From positions 1 through 64,000 of the forward strand of contig JBBTET010000061.1 of assembly GCA_038042195.1 (NCBI GenBank): a stretch of 64,000 nucleotides of DNA. The letters are read 5' to 3'. The stretch's first letter is position 1. Each line of letters starts with the position of its first letter. Of this stretch, positions 44,101 to 54,086 are shown piece by piece. Under the pieces are notes generated by a model. The model had not been told where the DNA came from. It saw nothing but the letters and a program-made list of their open reading frames with translations, and searched no databases. The DNA is from JACRIM01 sp038042195 (GTDB taxonomy: Bacteria; Planctomycetota; Phycisphaerae; UBA1845; UTPLA1). A program made the translations under genes and the position numbers.

Positions 44101-46044
44101 CTAGGGAGAGCCGGCCGCGATTTCGGCTTCCATGCTGATGGATTGGAAGGGAGATGACACATGCGACGCGGCGTTCTGTTTCGATTCCACACATCGTCGA
44201 ATCGTCGCGATGAATTTCGATCGGTTGATGGGCTTGGTGAGGAAATCGTCGCACCCGGCTTTCATGCATTTTTCGCGGTCGCCGGTCATGGCATTCGCTG
44301 TCAGCGCGATGATCGGGCCTGTGTAGCTCGCCCGGCGTAGCGCCCGGGTCGCTTCGTATCCATCCAGCACAGGCATTTGCATGTCCATGAGGATGGCGTC
44401 AAACGGCGATCCGCGTGTGAGACTCGTGAGCGCGACGTCCACCGCTTCCTGCCCGTTTTGCGCGAGAACGGCGCGCGCATTGGCCTTGCGGAGGATGTGG
44501 AGTATCAACCGTTGGTTGTCGGCCCCATCCTCAGCCAGGAGGATGCGGTATGGAAGTTTGCTGTCCGTTTGCTTCTCGGCGGAAGACGAGCGAGCCTCGG
44601 CCAGCGCCAGTAGAGGCTCTTTCATCATCTCTACGTCAGGGAGCGAACTGATGTTCAAGTTGAATCGAAATCGTGTACCAATCCCCTCGACACTGTCGGC
44701 AATCACCACGTCACCACCGAGAAGGTGAGCCAGGCTGCGACTGATGGCCAGTCCAAGGCCGGTACCGCCGAAACGTCTCGATGTCGTGGAGTCCGCCTGG
44801 CTGAAGGCTTGAAAGAGCTGCGCCTGATCCAACTCGGAGATTCCAATCCCTGTGTCGATTACGTCAAACTGGAGGGTCGGAGGATTATCCTCAAGAAGCC
44901 GGATCGCCAATCGAACGCCCCCCTCTTGCGTGAATTTCACGGCGTTCCCGAGGAGATTGATGAGAATCTGGCGGAGTCGCATCGTGTCGGTAAAGATGGT
45001 TCGCGGGATGGGCGTGGTAAACTCAATTCCGAAATCGAGCTTCTTGGTGGCCGCCCTTGATTGTGCAATGGATGCCACGTCGGCCAGCAAGGTGCCCAGA
45101 TCGCACTGTTCTTTGTGGATTTGGAAATGACCCGACTCGACCTTGGAGAGATCTAGGATGTCGTTGATGAGCGAGAGCAGATGCTCGCTATTGCGATGAA
45201 TGGTCGTGGCTGCGTCGTTGAGGGTTTCAGCCGGTTGCTTCGACTCGATGAGGGTTTCCGAGAATCCAATGATCGCTGTGAGTGGGGTTCGGAGTTCATG
45301 GCTGGTGTTGGCGAGAAAATCGCTCTTGGACTGGCTGGCGGCCTCGGCGGCAATTCGCATTTCGTCCAACTCACATGTGCGGCGGATCACCTGCGCCTCG
45401 ACGTCTGACTTGGTGAACTCCAATTGCGCCCGTTGCGAGGCAACCGCCTGCATGTCTCGCAGATTCTGAAACGACGCATAGACAAAAAACACCTCCGCGA
45501 AGAGAACCCAGCCGGCGTGTTCGAATGTTCGCCAAAGCGGTGCCGCCCCCACTCCATATATCGAGAGAGGCCACCAAGTGCCGCGAATGAAGTGGTCGCC
45601 GGCCGTGACGATCGTTGCAGTCACCAGTACCCGCCAGTCTCGGTAGTACGCAAGAAATGCGAGCGATCCGAACACGTGAAAATGAGTCTCGATTCGCCCG
45701 CCCGTGAGGTGAACGAGCAGGCCTGAGAACACGAGCTGACTGATGGCGATGACGTGCCGGGTGAGAGCCGAACCGGGGTGTTTGCTAATCAAATACAGTG
45801 GCATCGCGGCGAGAATTGCGCCGAGAAAGACGGCCGAATATACATGGATATGGATGGCCCTCAATGAACCATGCCACGTGAATGGCGTGAGCAGGCAGGC
45901 CAGGGCGATTCCGGCGAGATACTGAATCACCATCAGCAGGCCGAATGCCCGATCCGTCCGCCTATGGACCTGTTCCTGTTGCTGACGAAATAGTTCGGCA
46001 GATCTCGCGGCGATCGTCGGTTCGGGGAAGTCGAAACAACTCAT
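44101..46044 (-). CDS. Hybrid sensor histidine kinase with receiver domain
   Basis: 647 residues from the ATG at 46044, which overlaps the stop of the upstream gene (ATGA) and has GGAG eight bases before it. About six transmembrane helices (residues 25-200), a linker helix, HisKA with SHELRTPLTAIIGFSE (His near 249), HATPase with NLLGNAVKFT, DTGIGI and FGGTGLGLAIS, then a receiver domain with ILMDMQMPVLDGYEA (Asp near 550) and TKPIN. The membrane part carries His-rich segments (HIHVYSAV, RIETHFHVFGSLAF). Output partner not in the window. Coupling to the thioredoxin-fold gene suggests redox sensing. Confidence 0.92.
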   Translation of the reverse strand: MSCFDFPEPTIAARSAELFRQQQEQVHRRTDRAFGLLMVIQYLAGIALACLLTPFTWHGSLRAIHIHVYSAVFLGAILAAMPLYLISKHPGSALTRHVIAISQLVFSGLLVHLTGGRIETHFHVFGSLAFLAYYRDWRVLVTATIVTAGDHFIRGTWWPLSIYGVGAAPLWRTFEHAGWVLFAEVFFVYASFQNLRDMQAVASQRAQLEFTKSDVEAQVIRRTCELDEMRIAAEAASQSKSDFLANTSHELRTPLTAIIGFSETLIESKQPAETLNDAATTIHRNSEHLLSLINDILDLSKVESGHFQIHKEQCDLGTLLADVASIAQSRAATKKLDFGIEFTTPIPRTIFTDTMRLRQILINLLGNAVKFTQEGGVRLAIRLLEDNPPTLQFDVIDTGIGISELDQAQLFQAFSQADSTTSRRFGGTGLGLAISRSLAHLLGGDVVIADSVEGIGTRFRFNLNISSLPDVEMMKEPLLALAEARSSSAEKQTDSKLPYRILLAEDGADNQRLILHILRKANARAVLAQNGQEAVDVALTSLTRGSPFDAILMDMQMPVLDGYEATRALRRASYTGPIIALTANAMTGDREKCMKAGCDDFLTKPINRSKFIATIRRCVESKQNAASHVSSPFQSISMEAEIAAGSP

Positions 46045-46709
46045 CGTGATTCTCCGGCTTCGGGGGATGACGTGGGGGTCGGGGCATCGCGCAGATTGCA
46101 TCCAAACACCGGAGCCGCAGCAGTCGACGTCACACGTCCACAAAGGGCGGAGGTGATGGCCGAGGCACCTGCGTTATCGCCTTCATGTCCGCGCGAGGCC
46201 GTCAAGCCACCTGAGAAGACGAGGTTTCCGTCGAGATCGTATAGCACCGCATGGCCCGATGTGGCCGCGCCGAATCGTTGCGCTTCGCGGCCCTGGTCGT
46301 CGGTGTGAATCAGGACTCCCCGAATCTCCGCAGCGCGGGCGTAGATGTCGGATTTGCACCAATCCGGTTCAGCACCAGGCGGACGAATGAAAAGCAAATG
46401 AGTGTCCACTGGTACGATTGGTTTCGCGATGGCACGGGCCAGATTAGAGAGCGACGACCGTGTGCAGGGACATTTGGGGTGTCCGAATACCAGTAGGGTC
46501 CAATGCCCTTCTACCCTGGCAATCGTGGCCTCTACTGGCCAGCGCTTAGGGGCCGTCTCAACCAAGCCCGGACGCGATGAATAGTTTATCAACGCCCCGG
46601 TCAGGGCGCCCGTGACGAGCAGCCAGGAGCCGATCAACACCGGCAAACGGAGTGTCCGCGCGTGCGTCGCAGTTGGCGGTACATGTATTGGGATCAAGTC
46701 CGAATTCAT
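46041..46709 (-). CDS. Membrane-anchored thioredoxin-fold protein (RedB-like)
   Basis: 222 residues from the ATG at 46709 (GGAG nine bases upstream; an earlier start at 46751 lacks a site). One transmembrane helix, then a thioredoxin-like domain with LLVFGHPKCPCTRSSL, where CPC replaces the usual CxxC. Proteins called RedB in planctomycete and myxobacterial annotations have this form. The stop overlaps the start of the hybrid kinase by four bases, indicating tight coupling; a redox input to the kinase is an inference. Confidence 0.8.
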   Translation of the reverse strand: MNSDLIPIHVPPTATHARTLRLPVLIGSWLLVTGALTGALINYSSRPGLVETAPKRWPVEATIARVEGHWTLLVFGHPKCPCTRSSLSNLARAIAKPIVPVDTHLLFIRPPGAEPDWCKSDIYARAAEIRGVLIHTDDQGREAQRFGAATSGHAVLYDLDGNLVFSGGLTASRGHEGDNAGASAITSALCGRVTSTAAAPVFGCNLRDAPTPTSSPEAGESR

Positions 46710-47045
46710 CGCGAGCAACTCCGAAAGAGCAAGGCAATGATTCGACGTCAACTCAAATAATGACGATTCGGCGCCAACAATACCGTCTGCCGTTCATTTG
46801 CCCTGTGTCCTATCGCCCTATGTAGGGAAATCCATTAGCTCAACGCGGCATCAGGATGAATTTGGGAGTGGATTGCGGGGATCAGGTGCCGGTAACACCT
46901 TCGCCAAAGCTCGTATCGGACCATAGCCGACATGGTGGAGAGTACTGTTGTGTCAAAAGAAAGAGGCTCACGTTTGCACGTGAGCCTCTTGGTTGATTAC
47001 AGGGTTGCGTGTGAATCAGCAATCAATGCGGGTCGATCGCATTCG
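46710..47045. other. Intergenic region
   Basis: 336 bases without a gene. Contains the terminator at 46951-46990; the remainder upstream of the RedB-like gene should hold its promoter, which I could not place. Confidence 0.55.
46951..46990 (-). terminator. Rho-independent terminator of the blaI-M56 operon
   Basis: Perfect 13-bp stem (46961-46973 with 46978-46990), TTGC loop; on the minus strand it continues as TTTCTTTT. It lies about 55 bases after the stop of the M56 gene. Confidence 0.9.
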
Positions 47046-50006
47046 TCAACGCGATGACTCATCGTCGTCGTCGTCATGCTTTTGCTTCTTGCCGCCGGTG
47101 ATTTGCTTAAATCGAGCGTCGTTTCGAATGTTGTCGAGGTCAGAGTCGCTTTCCATGTGATTGACGTCCTGATAGCCGGCATGCCATGCCTTGCGCAGCC
47201 ATTCAAACGCGCGATCCTTGTCGCCCTTGAGTGAATAACCGCAGGCGATGTTGTAGTAGGAGTCCTGTTTGCGATTCTCAATTTCGGCGGCCTTCATGAA
47301 GCACTCGATGGCTTCGTCGTATTTCTTTGCGTTGTGCAGGGAGTAGCCCTTGTCATACCAGTTCTGCCGTGCCTTTTGGGCTGTGGCGGACTTGTTGAGG
47401 GCTTTCAGTTCCTGCTTGATGTGAGCCGCGTGGTCGGCGTGGTCCGCGTCGTTTTCATCGTCCTCATCGTCGGCGTCATCCTCGTCGTCTTTTGCCTCTG
47501 CGTATGCGTCGGCCAACTCGGATTCAATTTCCAACTTCTCAAGATCGCGTTCGGCATCTTTTAACGACTTCTCCATGCCCTTTGCATGTGCGGCGAGTTC
47601 CGATGCCTGGCGCACCAGTTCCTGTGCCTGACTGGTGAGCGCCTCGCGCGCCGCGTCCTTCAATTCAGCGGCTCGCTCCTTCATTTCTTCCGCCCGATCG
47701 CGAAGGACGTCGGCCTGCTCAAGGAGTTGGTCACGATGCTCTTCCATCGCGTCCCGATCGCGCTCCCGGGCGCGCGAGGTTTGGCGGCGCTCGATCTCGG
47801 CCAATCGATTGGACAGTTTGGCATCCAGCTTTCCCATGCCCATGCCAACAGCGCCGGGTGCTGGGACGCGGATCGCGGACCGGGCCGGTGAACGCATTCT
47901 CGACGGAGCCGGCGCTGGAATCACTGAAACGCCCCCGATGGACATACGCGGAGCGCCGTCCTTTGGATCGATCATGTGAACAAAGGCGTTGAATACTTCG
48001 TGCTCGGTGGGGGTGGCGGTAACGTGAATGCCGTCGTTTTGGGCACTGATGAGGATTGGTACGTCCTGCCGCGACATGAGTTGTACGAGGGCGTCGAGCT
48101 TGCCATGAGAGACGTGATAGACGCGGACTTCCTTTTCGCCGGTGGCTGGAGATGGAGTTGCGGGCATTCGCGGCTGAATTGCAACGAGACCGGCTAGCGG
48201 GGCGACTGGGGGATAGGGACCCGAGCGCGCGACTGGGGCGCGAACGCCACCGCCACCGCTGCCGCCGGAACTGCCCACACGGCTGTCCATTTGTGCCACA
48301 CGGCTGTCCATCTGCGCCACACGGCTGTCCATTTGCGCCATCAATTCTTCAATGCGGCGTTCGAGTCGGTGAATACGGGTCTCGACATCTTCGTCGTCGC
48401 GGTGGCGGCGTGCGCGCGGACCGGTCTGCTCTTCGAGGCCGATGGCTCCGTTCATCAGGGCCGCGCCGCTGTTGATGAGGGATCCCAATCCATTTGTCTC
48501 ACTAATGTTCCAGAGTGGGGTCGCCTCCGCAGCGACACTGTCGCTCTCGGCGATCATGGCTTGAAGGGCTTCGGCGTCTGCCTCCGACAATTCAATGATC
48601 TCCGACGCTTCGGGAGCCTCTTCCGTGGCGTGAGATTCGCACGTTGCTTCATGCTTCTCCGACTTGGGGCAGTTGTCGGCGAGCGACCAGGCCGGCGTGA
48701 ACAGCCATCCCGTAGCAGCCAGGATCGCGGCCATCGCGACACCGGATGCAGACAGGCGCGGACGGGAACTTTCAGTCATGACCATGGTCAGTCTCCTCGC
48801 AAATCGTCTCGCTCGCACAGACGTCATTCCGATCCCCACCAGGGGAACGGGCGCACGCCCCGCAGAAATAAATGCACTCGTCTTCAAAAGGGCGCGGGCA
48901 TACGCGGACCGCCCCTCGGGCCATATCCACGTGACCCACGCATCGCAGCAATTCTCGGCCTCGTCGTGGACTCGATTTCGCACGAACCAGACGAGCGGAT
49001 TCCACCAATAGATCATGCTAATAAGCGACTCGGCCCAGCGGACCCAATGATCTCGGCGACGCAGGTGGGCCAATTCGTGGAAGAGGACCGCGCGACGACC
49101 CTGATCGTCGAGTTGATTCCACAAGTCCACCGGCAGCAACAGACGCCGGCGGCCGACGCACGACACCATTGGTGAGATGCAGTTCGTCACCATGACGATC
49201 TCGGGTGCTCGGCGCAGTCCGATCCGCGCGGCCACGTCGCGCACCATTCGTTGAACATGTGCCGGGCAGTGGGCCGCAGGCTGGAGATCGTTGAGAAAAC
49301 GGCGGCATGCCAAGGCTCGTGCGACCAACAACGCGCCGACCCCGATGAGCCAGAGCCAGGTGGGCCAGACTTGCAGTTGATCGAGGAGCATGGCCCACGC
49401 GGCATGGAGCGTTTCCGAATCCACCACGGACATGAGCACCGGTGATACGGGGCTGAGGTCGGTGGAGACGGTTGAGGGACGTGGACTGAAATCCCCGTAG
49501 GCAGGCTCAAATGCGGGCATCGCGCCACCCTGAACGAGGCAATGTGTCGGCTCTGCAACAGGTGATTCAGATTCGTTCGACGAAATCCCCGTAGCGAAAG
49601 AACTGGACCGGCGCTCGTCTGGGCATGCCGCCTGTGCGAGCAAAGGGGGCGAGCATACCTCGGTGCGAGCGCCGGTCCCGGGTGGAGTGGGTGCTGGGGA
49701 TGAATAGGTATTCCATACGATTTCTATTGGGGTGGAATCGGGAGACTTTGTCGCGTTCACAAACTCTTGGACGTTGGAAACCAACGGATTAGAGATTTCA
49801 GATCTGAGATGCGACCAATCCAACGGACTCGCCGGCAGGAGCGGTGCGCCGACAAACCATGCCAGGGCGACGAGCCATAGCGTGTGTCGCGTGACCGGCC
49901 GAGTTGGGATGAGACGAGTCAAGATTGCGATGAGCACCACCGCCGGCATGGCCGAGAGCGCTCCGCGCCAGACCCATTCCCCTGCGATCAACATCCACCC
50001 CGTCAT
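47046..50006 (-). CDS. M56 (BlaR1-type) membrane metallopeptidase with coiled-coil and TPR extension
   Basis: 986 residues, roughly twice the usual BlaR1/MecR1 length. N-terminal helices and cytosolic zinc peptidase domain with LFHELAHLRRRDHW (HExxH) and DEAENCCDAWV downstream. A helix after about 400 (AAILAATGWLFTPAW) leads to an outside region with a seven-residue repeat QMDSRVA, Ala/Pro-rich spacers, a long charged coiled coil (REALTSQAQELVRQASELA) and a TPR pair near 890-960. No penicillin-binding sensor domain is present, so the signal sensed is unlikely to be a beta-lactam directly. Paired with BlaI just upstream. Confidence 0.88.
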   Translation of the reverse strand: MTGWMLIAGEWVWRGALSAMPAVVLIAILTRLIPTRPVTRHTLWLVALAWFVGAPLLPASPLDWSHLRSEISNPLVSNVQEFVNATKSPDSTPIEIVWNTYSSPAPTPPGTGARTEVCSPPLLAQAACPDERRSSSFATGISSNESESPVAEPTHCLVQGGAMPAFEPAYGDFSPRPSTVSTDLSPVSPVLMSVVDSETLHAAWAMLLDQLQVWPTWLWLIGVGALLVARALACRRFLNDLQPAAHCPAHVQRMVRDVAARIGLRRAPEIVMVTNCISPMVSCVGRRRLLLPVDLWNQLDDQGRRAVLFHELAHLRRRDHWVRWAESLISMIYWWNPLVWFVRNRVHDEAENCCDAWVTWIWPEGRSAYARALLKTSAFISAGRAPVPLVGIGMTSVRARRFARRLTMVMTESSRPRLSASGVAMAAILAATGWLFTPAWSLADNCPKSEKHEATCESHATEEAPEASEIIELSEADAEALQAMIAESDSVAAEATPLWNISETNGLGSLINSGAALMNGAIGLEEQTGPRARRHRDDEDVETRIHRLERRIEELMAQMDSRVAQMDSRVAQMDSRVGSSGGSGGGGVRAPVARSGPYPPVAPLAGLVAIQPRMPATPSPATGEKEVRVYHVSHGKLDALVQLMSRQDVPILISAQNDGIHVTATPTEHEVFNAFVHMIDPKDGAPRMSIGGVSVIPAPAPSRMRSPARSAIRVPAPGAVGMGMGKLDAKLSNRLAEIERRQTSRARERDRDAMEEHRDQLLEQADVLRDRAEEMKERAAELKDAAREALTSQAQELVRQASELAAHAKGMEKSLKDAERDLEKLEIESELADAYAEAKDDEDDADDEDDENDADHADHAAHIKQELKALNKSATAQKARQNWYDKGYSLHNAKKYDEAIECFMKAAEIENRKQDSYYNIACGYSLKGDKDRAFEWLRKAWHAGYQDVNHMESDSDLDNIRNDARFKQITGGKKQKHDDDDDESSR

Positions 50007-50022
50007 GACGCAGCCTCCGCAG

Positions 50023-50421
50023 CTACTGTCCTTGTTCCGTGTCGTCTTCCAAACGATTGAGCAACGCTTGCAGTTCGAGCAATTCCTCGGGCGACAGGCG
50101 TTCGCTTTGCATCAGTTGCAGCACCAACGCACCGGCCGCGCCGTCGTAGAGTTCGTGCAGGAGCGAACGGACGCGCGATCGGGTCACGCGCTCGCGAGAG
50201 ACCTTTGCCTTGTATACATAGGCCGGCTCGGATTTGTTGCTGGTGACGTAGCCTTTTTGTTCCAGCCGGCTGAGGAAGGTGAGGACGGTGGTGTAGGCCA
50301 GGCGACGGCCGCGCTCGTGCAGGTGAGTCAGGACATCGCGGACCGTGGAGGGGCCGACATCCCAAAGCACCTTGAGTACTTCGAGTTCGGATGCCCCCAG
50401 TTCGCCGATCCGGTCGGTCAT
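50023..50421 (-). CDS. BlaI/MecI/CopY family transcriptional repressor
   Basis: 132 residues from the ATG at 50421 with AAGGA eight bases upstream. Winged-helix domain: LGASELEVLKVLWDVGPST, VRDVLTHLHERGRRLAYTTV, LSRLEQKGYV, then a dimerisation helix bundle. Members are cleaved when the partner M56 protein is activated. The gap to the M56 gene is 16 bases. Two operator-like sites lie just upstream, so autoregulation is likely. Confidence 0.93.
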   Translation of the reverse strand: MTDRIGELGASELEVLKVLWDVGPSTVRDVLTHLHERGRRLAYTTVLTFLSRLEQKGYVTSNKSEPAYVYKAKVSRERVTRSRVRSLLHELYDGAAGALVLQLMQSERLSPEELLELQALLNRLEDDTEQGQ

Positions 50422-50841
50422 GTCGCGTTCCTTCGTGCCGTGTTCAACTACAAGTGTCGTTGTCACTCTACTACAAACGTCGTAGGGTGTCCAGTCTTTC
50501 TCATGGGTGAGGATAGTTTTTATTTATTTCATGTCCCCCCGGTGGGGGCCAATGTGTTTGAGGGGCGTCTATATGCCGGTTTTTCGCAGGTCCGAAGTCC
50601 TACTTCGGGCACAAGCCTCTTTCCCGCCTTGAATTAGCAGACCCAGATCGGGTAAACTGGGACGTATCGGTGGGTCGAAAGGGGCCTTGGGGCATTCGGG
50701 GGGGCCATTCGTAAGCCTCTCGCTGTTGATTGTCTGCCTATTGCCTCCGGTAGTCCTTCGTGTTGGCGGATCTGCGCTGAGAGTCCGTGCGCGCCAAGCG
50801 CCGACCTGGGCGGTCCGTCGAAGAAGCAAGGAGTTGGGATT
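50422..50841. other. Intergenic region between divergent genes
   Basis: 420 bases. The BlaI operator-like sites are at 50448-50485. The rest, with a GGGGG-rich hairpin near 50533-50546, holds no gene that I can support. Confidence 0.55.
50448..50485 (-). promoter_or_regulatory. Two BlaI-type operator sites
   Basis: CTACAAGTGTCGTTGT (50448-50463) and CTACAAACGTCGTAG (50471-50485), each an imperfect palindrome of the TACAAnnGTCGTnG type, about 23 bases apart, 27-64 bases upstream of the blaI start. This agrees with the TACA/TGTA operators of the family and suggests cooperative self-repression. Confidence 0.6.
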
Positions 50842-53800
50842 ATGAAGCCTCGCATGTTGTCGATTGGTATGGCGTTCTCGTTTGCATGTTCAACGTTGGC
50901 GCTTGCCGAGACGCCGACGCCGAAGGTCGTCTCCTATCAAGGCCAGCTCAAGCTCAGCACGGGGCCGGTGAATGAGAGTTGTGACTTTGTATTCAGTCTC
51001 TACGACGCCCCACTTGGCGGCGCGCTCATGGGGCAGTTTGGCTCGACGCTTGCACCTCGTGTCATTGATGTTCAGAAGGGGCTGTTCACCGTACCGCTGG
51101 ACTTCGGACCGACGGCCTTTAACGGCAATGATCGATGGCTGGAGATTCAGGTCCGCGTCTCGTCGCAGGGTGGGGCGTTTACCACGCTCGCTCCTCGGCA
51201 ATGCATCACGCCGGCAGCGCAGGCGATTCACGCGTTGAAGGGCGGCGACTATGTCGGCACGCTGCAAGAGGCCTACAACAAGGGCGGCCCGGGTGCGGGG
51301 CGGACGATCAACACGGACTCCGGTCCGCTGAGTCTGACGGGAACCGGCGGCTTGGAGGTGCACGGGTTGATTCATTCAATGACCGGCGGAATCAAGTTCC
51401 CTGACGGAACGGTTCAGACAACCGCCTCACTGGGGTCCGGCAATCCATTGTTAGGCATTTTCTGGGACACGGATGGCAACAACATTTGGGTCAATGGTGC
51501 CAATGTCGGCATCGGAACTTCGACGCCAATGTTTGATCTCGATGTCGACGGGGACGCGCGAGTGCTTGGAACGCTGATTACGGATTTCATCAGCAGCCAA
51601 AGCCCGCTAGAGTTGCAGACCAGCATGGTCACGCGGGTTTTCATCGATGACCCGTCCGGCTTCGTGGGAATCGGCACGGGGACGGATATGCCGATCAGTT
51701 TGCTTCATCTGGGTAGTGATGATGACCTGAGCCTGACCCTCGACATGGATCGTGACGGCGCGGGAAATGATGGCGTGGGGCGAGTCTTGTTTGGGACGAC
51801 GGGCGGTGGAGGATTCGGCACGCAATACGGAGAGATCATCGTTGATGCGGCCATGTTTGGGGGAAGTCCGCCGATGGAGTTGAACGGCGTATCTGCCAAT
51901 GACGTCCTCATCGCCAATGGCGGAGGCAACGTCGGTATCGGTACGCTCATGCCGGGCGAGAAGCTGCATGTCGTTGGCAACATTCAGACTGACGGATTCA
52001 TCATGCCGACTGGTGCAGCGAATGGGCTTGTACTCACGTCCGACGCGGGAGGCGCTGCATCGTGGGGCATGCCGAACGCGAATCCGACCGGCCCGGCCGG
52101 CGGCGATCTGGCGGGCATGTATCCCAACCCCGACATTGCACCCAATGCCGTCGGCAGTCCGGAGATTGCGGATGGGCAGGTGATGACGGCTGATCTTGCG
52201 GACAATGCCGTGACCGGTATGAAGATCGCCGACGGGGCGATTACCGCGGCGGATATTGCGAATGACTCGATTGATAGCACGAAACTGGCGAGTGATGCGA
52301 TGTCGCTCAACAAGGTTACGGGCGGCATCGCGCAGGCGGTGGGTGGGAACATTGATATTCCCGCGCCGGGCAAGCTGCTCGTCAATTTCATTTCCAGCCA
52401 TAGTCCGTTGGAGTTGCAGACGGGCGGTGTGACGCGCGTCTTTATTGGCGACCCAAGCGGAGACGTCGGTATTGGCACGTTGGCACCACAGGCGCGACTG
52501 AATGTCAGCTCGCCGGGCTTTGTGAACACTGTGTTGGATTCGGCCCATGCGGCGGGAACGTGGTTGGACTTGCAGAATAACAGCGCGGGCGGAACAAATT
52601 GGCAGTTCGTCTCGACCGGCAGCGGCAATGGCGGTGGGCCGGGTAATTTGATCATTGGTCATGGGCCCGCACCGAACAACCTCGCGTTTGCGAATATCTT
52701 TGCAAATTCGACGACGAACAACGTCGGTATTGGGAACACGAATGCATTGGGTCGGCTGCATGTCACGGCCCAACCGATTGGTTTGACTGCGGCGGACGTG
52801 GTCGATGAAGACATCGTTATTGAAGCAGGCGACGCGCGACTGGGCTTGTATAGTTTCCAGGCGGGCATCGGTGGATCGTCCATTTCGTTCGGTGAAATCG
52901 ACGCCGGTGGTTTCGTGAACACGTGGGGCATGATTCGAGAGACCACGCCGGGCGGGGCTGGGATGCGATTCACGTTTGGCACGAATCCGGACATCGGGGC
53001 TAATCCGTCGCGCGTTTATTTCGACGACTCAGGCAATGTCGGAATCGGAACCATCACACCGAATACGACCATCGAAGCCTTTGATACGCAGGCTGTCGAA
53101 CGGCTTATCACGCAGAACCATACGAACGGTGCCGTGCTTGAGCTGTTCAACCTGACTCCGACTCCGCCTACTCCAAATTTCCTCGGAGCTATCAACTTCT
53201 ATAACAACGCGATTGCCGCGGTCGGTCAGATTGGTTATCTCGGCACGGACAACATGACGTTTCGCGTGAACTCGTTGGAGCGCATGCGGATTGATCCGAA
53301 TGGCAACGTCGGCATCGGCACCACGACGCCGGGCCAGGTCCTGGACGTCGCCGGCAATGTAAATGTTACGGGCACAGTCTTCGCCGATTTTCTCTCCAGC
53401 CACAGCCCGCTTCAATTGCAGACCAGCGGCGTCACGCGCGTTTATATCGACGATGTCACGGGGAAAGTGGGAATCGCGTTGCCGCCGCCCTTTACGTTTG
53501 ACCCAGATCCCAGTATCGCCTTGGAAGTGAACGGCTGCGTGAAGGCGACGTGCTTCAAGACGCCGATCGACACGACGATTGAGGTTTCGTCGCTGAAGCT
53601 GGTGAAGGCCGGCGGGGCTGGCATTGACCTCATCGCCGGTGTGAACGGCGTTATCACGGCGCGGCCGACGGCGGCGGGCGTGGCCTATGCTCTGTTGCCG
53701 GTGGACATCATCAGCAAGTTGCTGGGCACGGACAAGAAGCTCAAGAGCATCAAGATTTCGTACAAGGTGGCGTCGAGCGCGAGTTTCATCACGGCGACGC

Positions 53801-54015
53801 ACATCCGGTCGCTGAATGACGACGGGACTTTCACAACGATTGTGAGCGACTTGATGGATCAGACGAGCCGGTCGTTTACGACGTACACGCTTGGGCCGGC
53901 GATGCCGGTGGTAGTGACGGGATCGATCTTCGTGGCGTTTGATTTGACGTATGCCGGTGCGTCGCCGACGAATGACATTACGATTGGGCGGATTGTGGTG
54001 ACTCTGATGGATTAG
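50842..54015 (+). CDS. Large secreted tail-fibre-like protein with GNVGIGT repeats
   Basis: 1057 residues. Signal peptide (FSFACSTLALA). N-terminal conserved domain (KVVSYQGQLKLSTGPVNESC, FSLYDAPLGGALMG) common to secreted proteins of this kind. Then many GNVGIGT-type beta turns, as in phage tail-fibre and trimeric adhesin stalks, an ADNAVTGMKIADGAITAADI solenoid at about 440-480, and three copies of a 31-residue unit (SHSPLELQTGGVTRVFIGDP; near residues 245, 515 and 850). No S74 chaperone domain. Start ATG follows AAGGAG. Probably a surface fibre; function unknown. Confidence 0.8.
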   Translation: MKPRMLSIGMAFSFACSTLALAETPTPKVVSYQGQLKLSTGPVNESCDFVFSLYDAPLGGALMGQFGSTLAPRVIDVQKGLFTVPLDFGPTAFNGNDRWLEIQVRVSSQGGAFTTLAPRQCITPAAQAIHALKGGDYVGTLQEAYNKGGPGAGRTINTDSGPLSLTGTGGLEVHGLIHSMTGGIKFPDGTVQTTASLGSGNPLLGIFWDTDGNNIWVNGANVGIGTSTPMFDLDVDGDARVLGTLITDFISSQSPLELQTSMVTRVFIDDPSGFVGIGTGTDMPISLLHLGSDDDLSLTLDMDRDGAGNDGVGRVLFGTTGGGGFGTQYGEIIVDAAMFGGSPPMELNGVSANDVLIANGGGNVGIGTLMPGEKLHVVGNIQTDGFIMPTGAANGLVLTSDAGGAASWGMPNANPTGPAGGDLAGMYPNPDIAPNAVGSPEIADGQVMTADLADNAVTGMKIADGAITAADIANDSIDSTKLASDAMSLNKVTGGIAQAVGGNIDIPAPGKLLVNFISSHSPLELQTGGVTRVFIGDPSGDVGIGTLAPQARLNVSSPGFVNTVLDSAHAAGTWLDLQNNSAGGTNWQFVSTGSGNGGGPGNLIIGHGPAPNNLAFANIFANSTTNNVGIGNTNALGRLHVTAQPIGLTAADVVDEDIVIEAGDARLGLYSFQAGIGGSSISFGEIDAGGFVNTWGMIRETTPGGAGMRFTFGTNPDIGANPSRVYFDDSGNVGIGTITPNTTIEAFDTQAVERLITQNHTNGAVLELFNLTPTPPTPNFLGAINFYNNAIAAVGQIGYLGTDNMTFRVNSLERMRIDPNGNVGIGTTTPGQVLDVAGNVNVTGTVFADFLSSHSPLQLQTSGVTRVYIDDVTGKVGIALPPPFTFDPDPSIALEVNGCVKATCFKTPIDTTIEVSSLKLVKAGGAGIDLIAGVNGVITARPTAAGVAYALLPVDIISKLLGTDKKLKSIKISYKVASSASFITATHIRSLNDDGTFTTIVSDLMDQTSRSFTTYTLGPAMPVVVTGSIFVAFDLTYAGASPTNDITIGRIVVTLMD

Positions 54016-54086
54016 TTTGTAGATGCTTCGGCACCGGTTTCCAATCGGCGCGGGGATCGAGGCTGGAATAGCCGTGTGGCTCTGCC

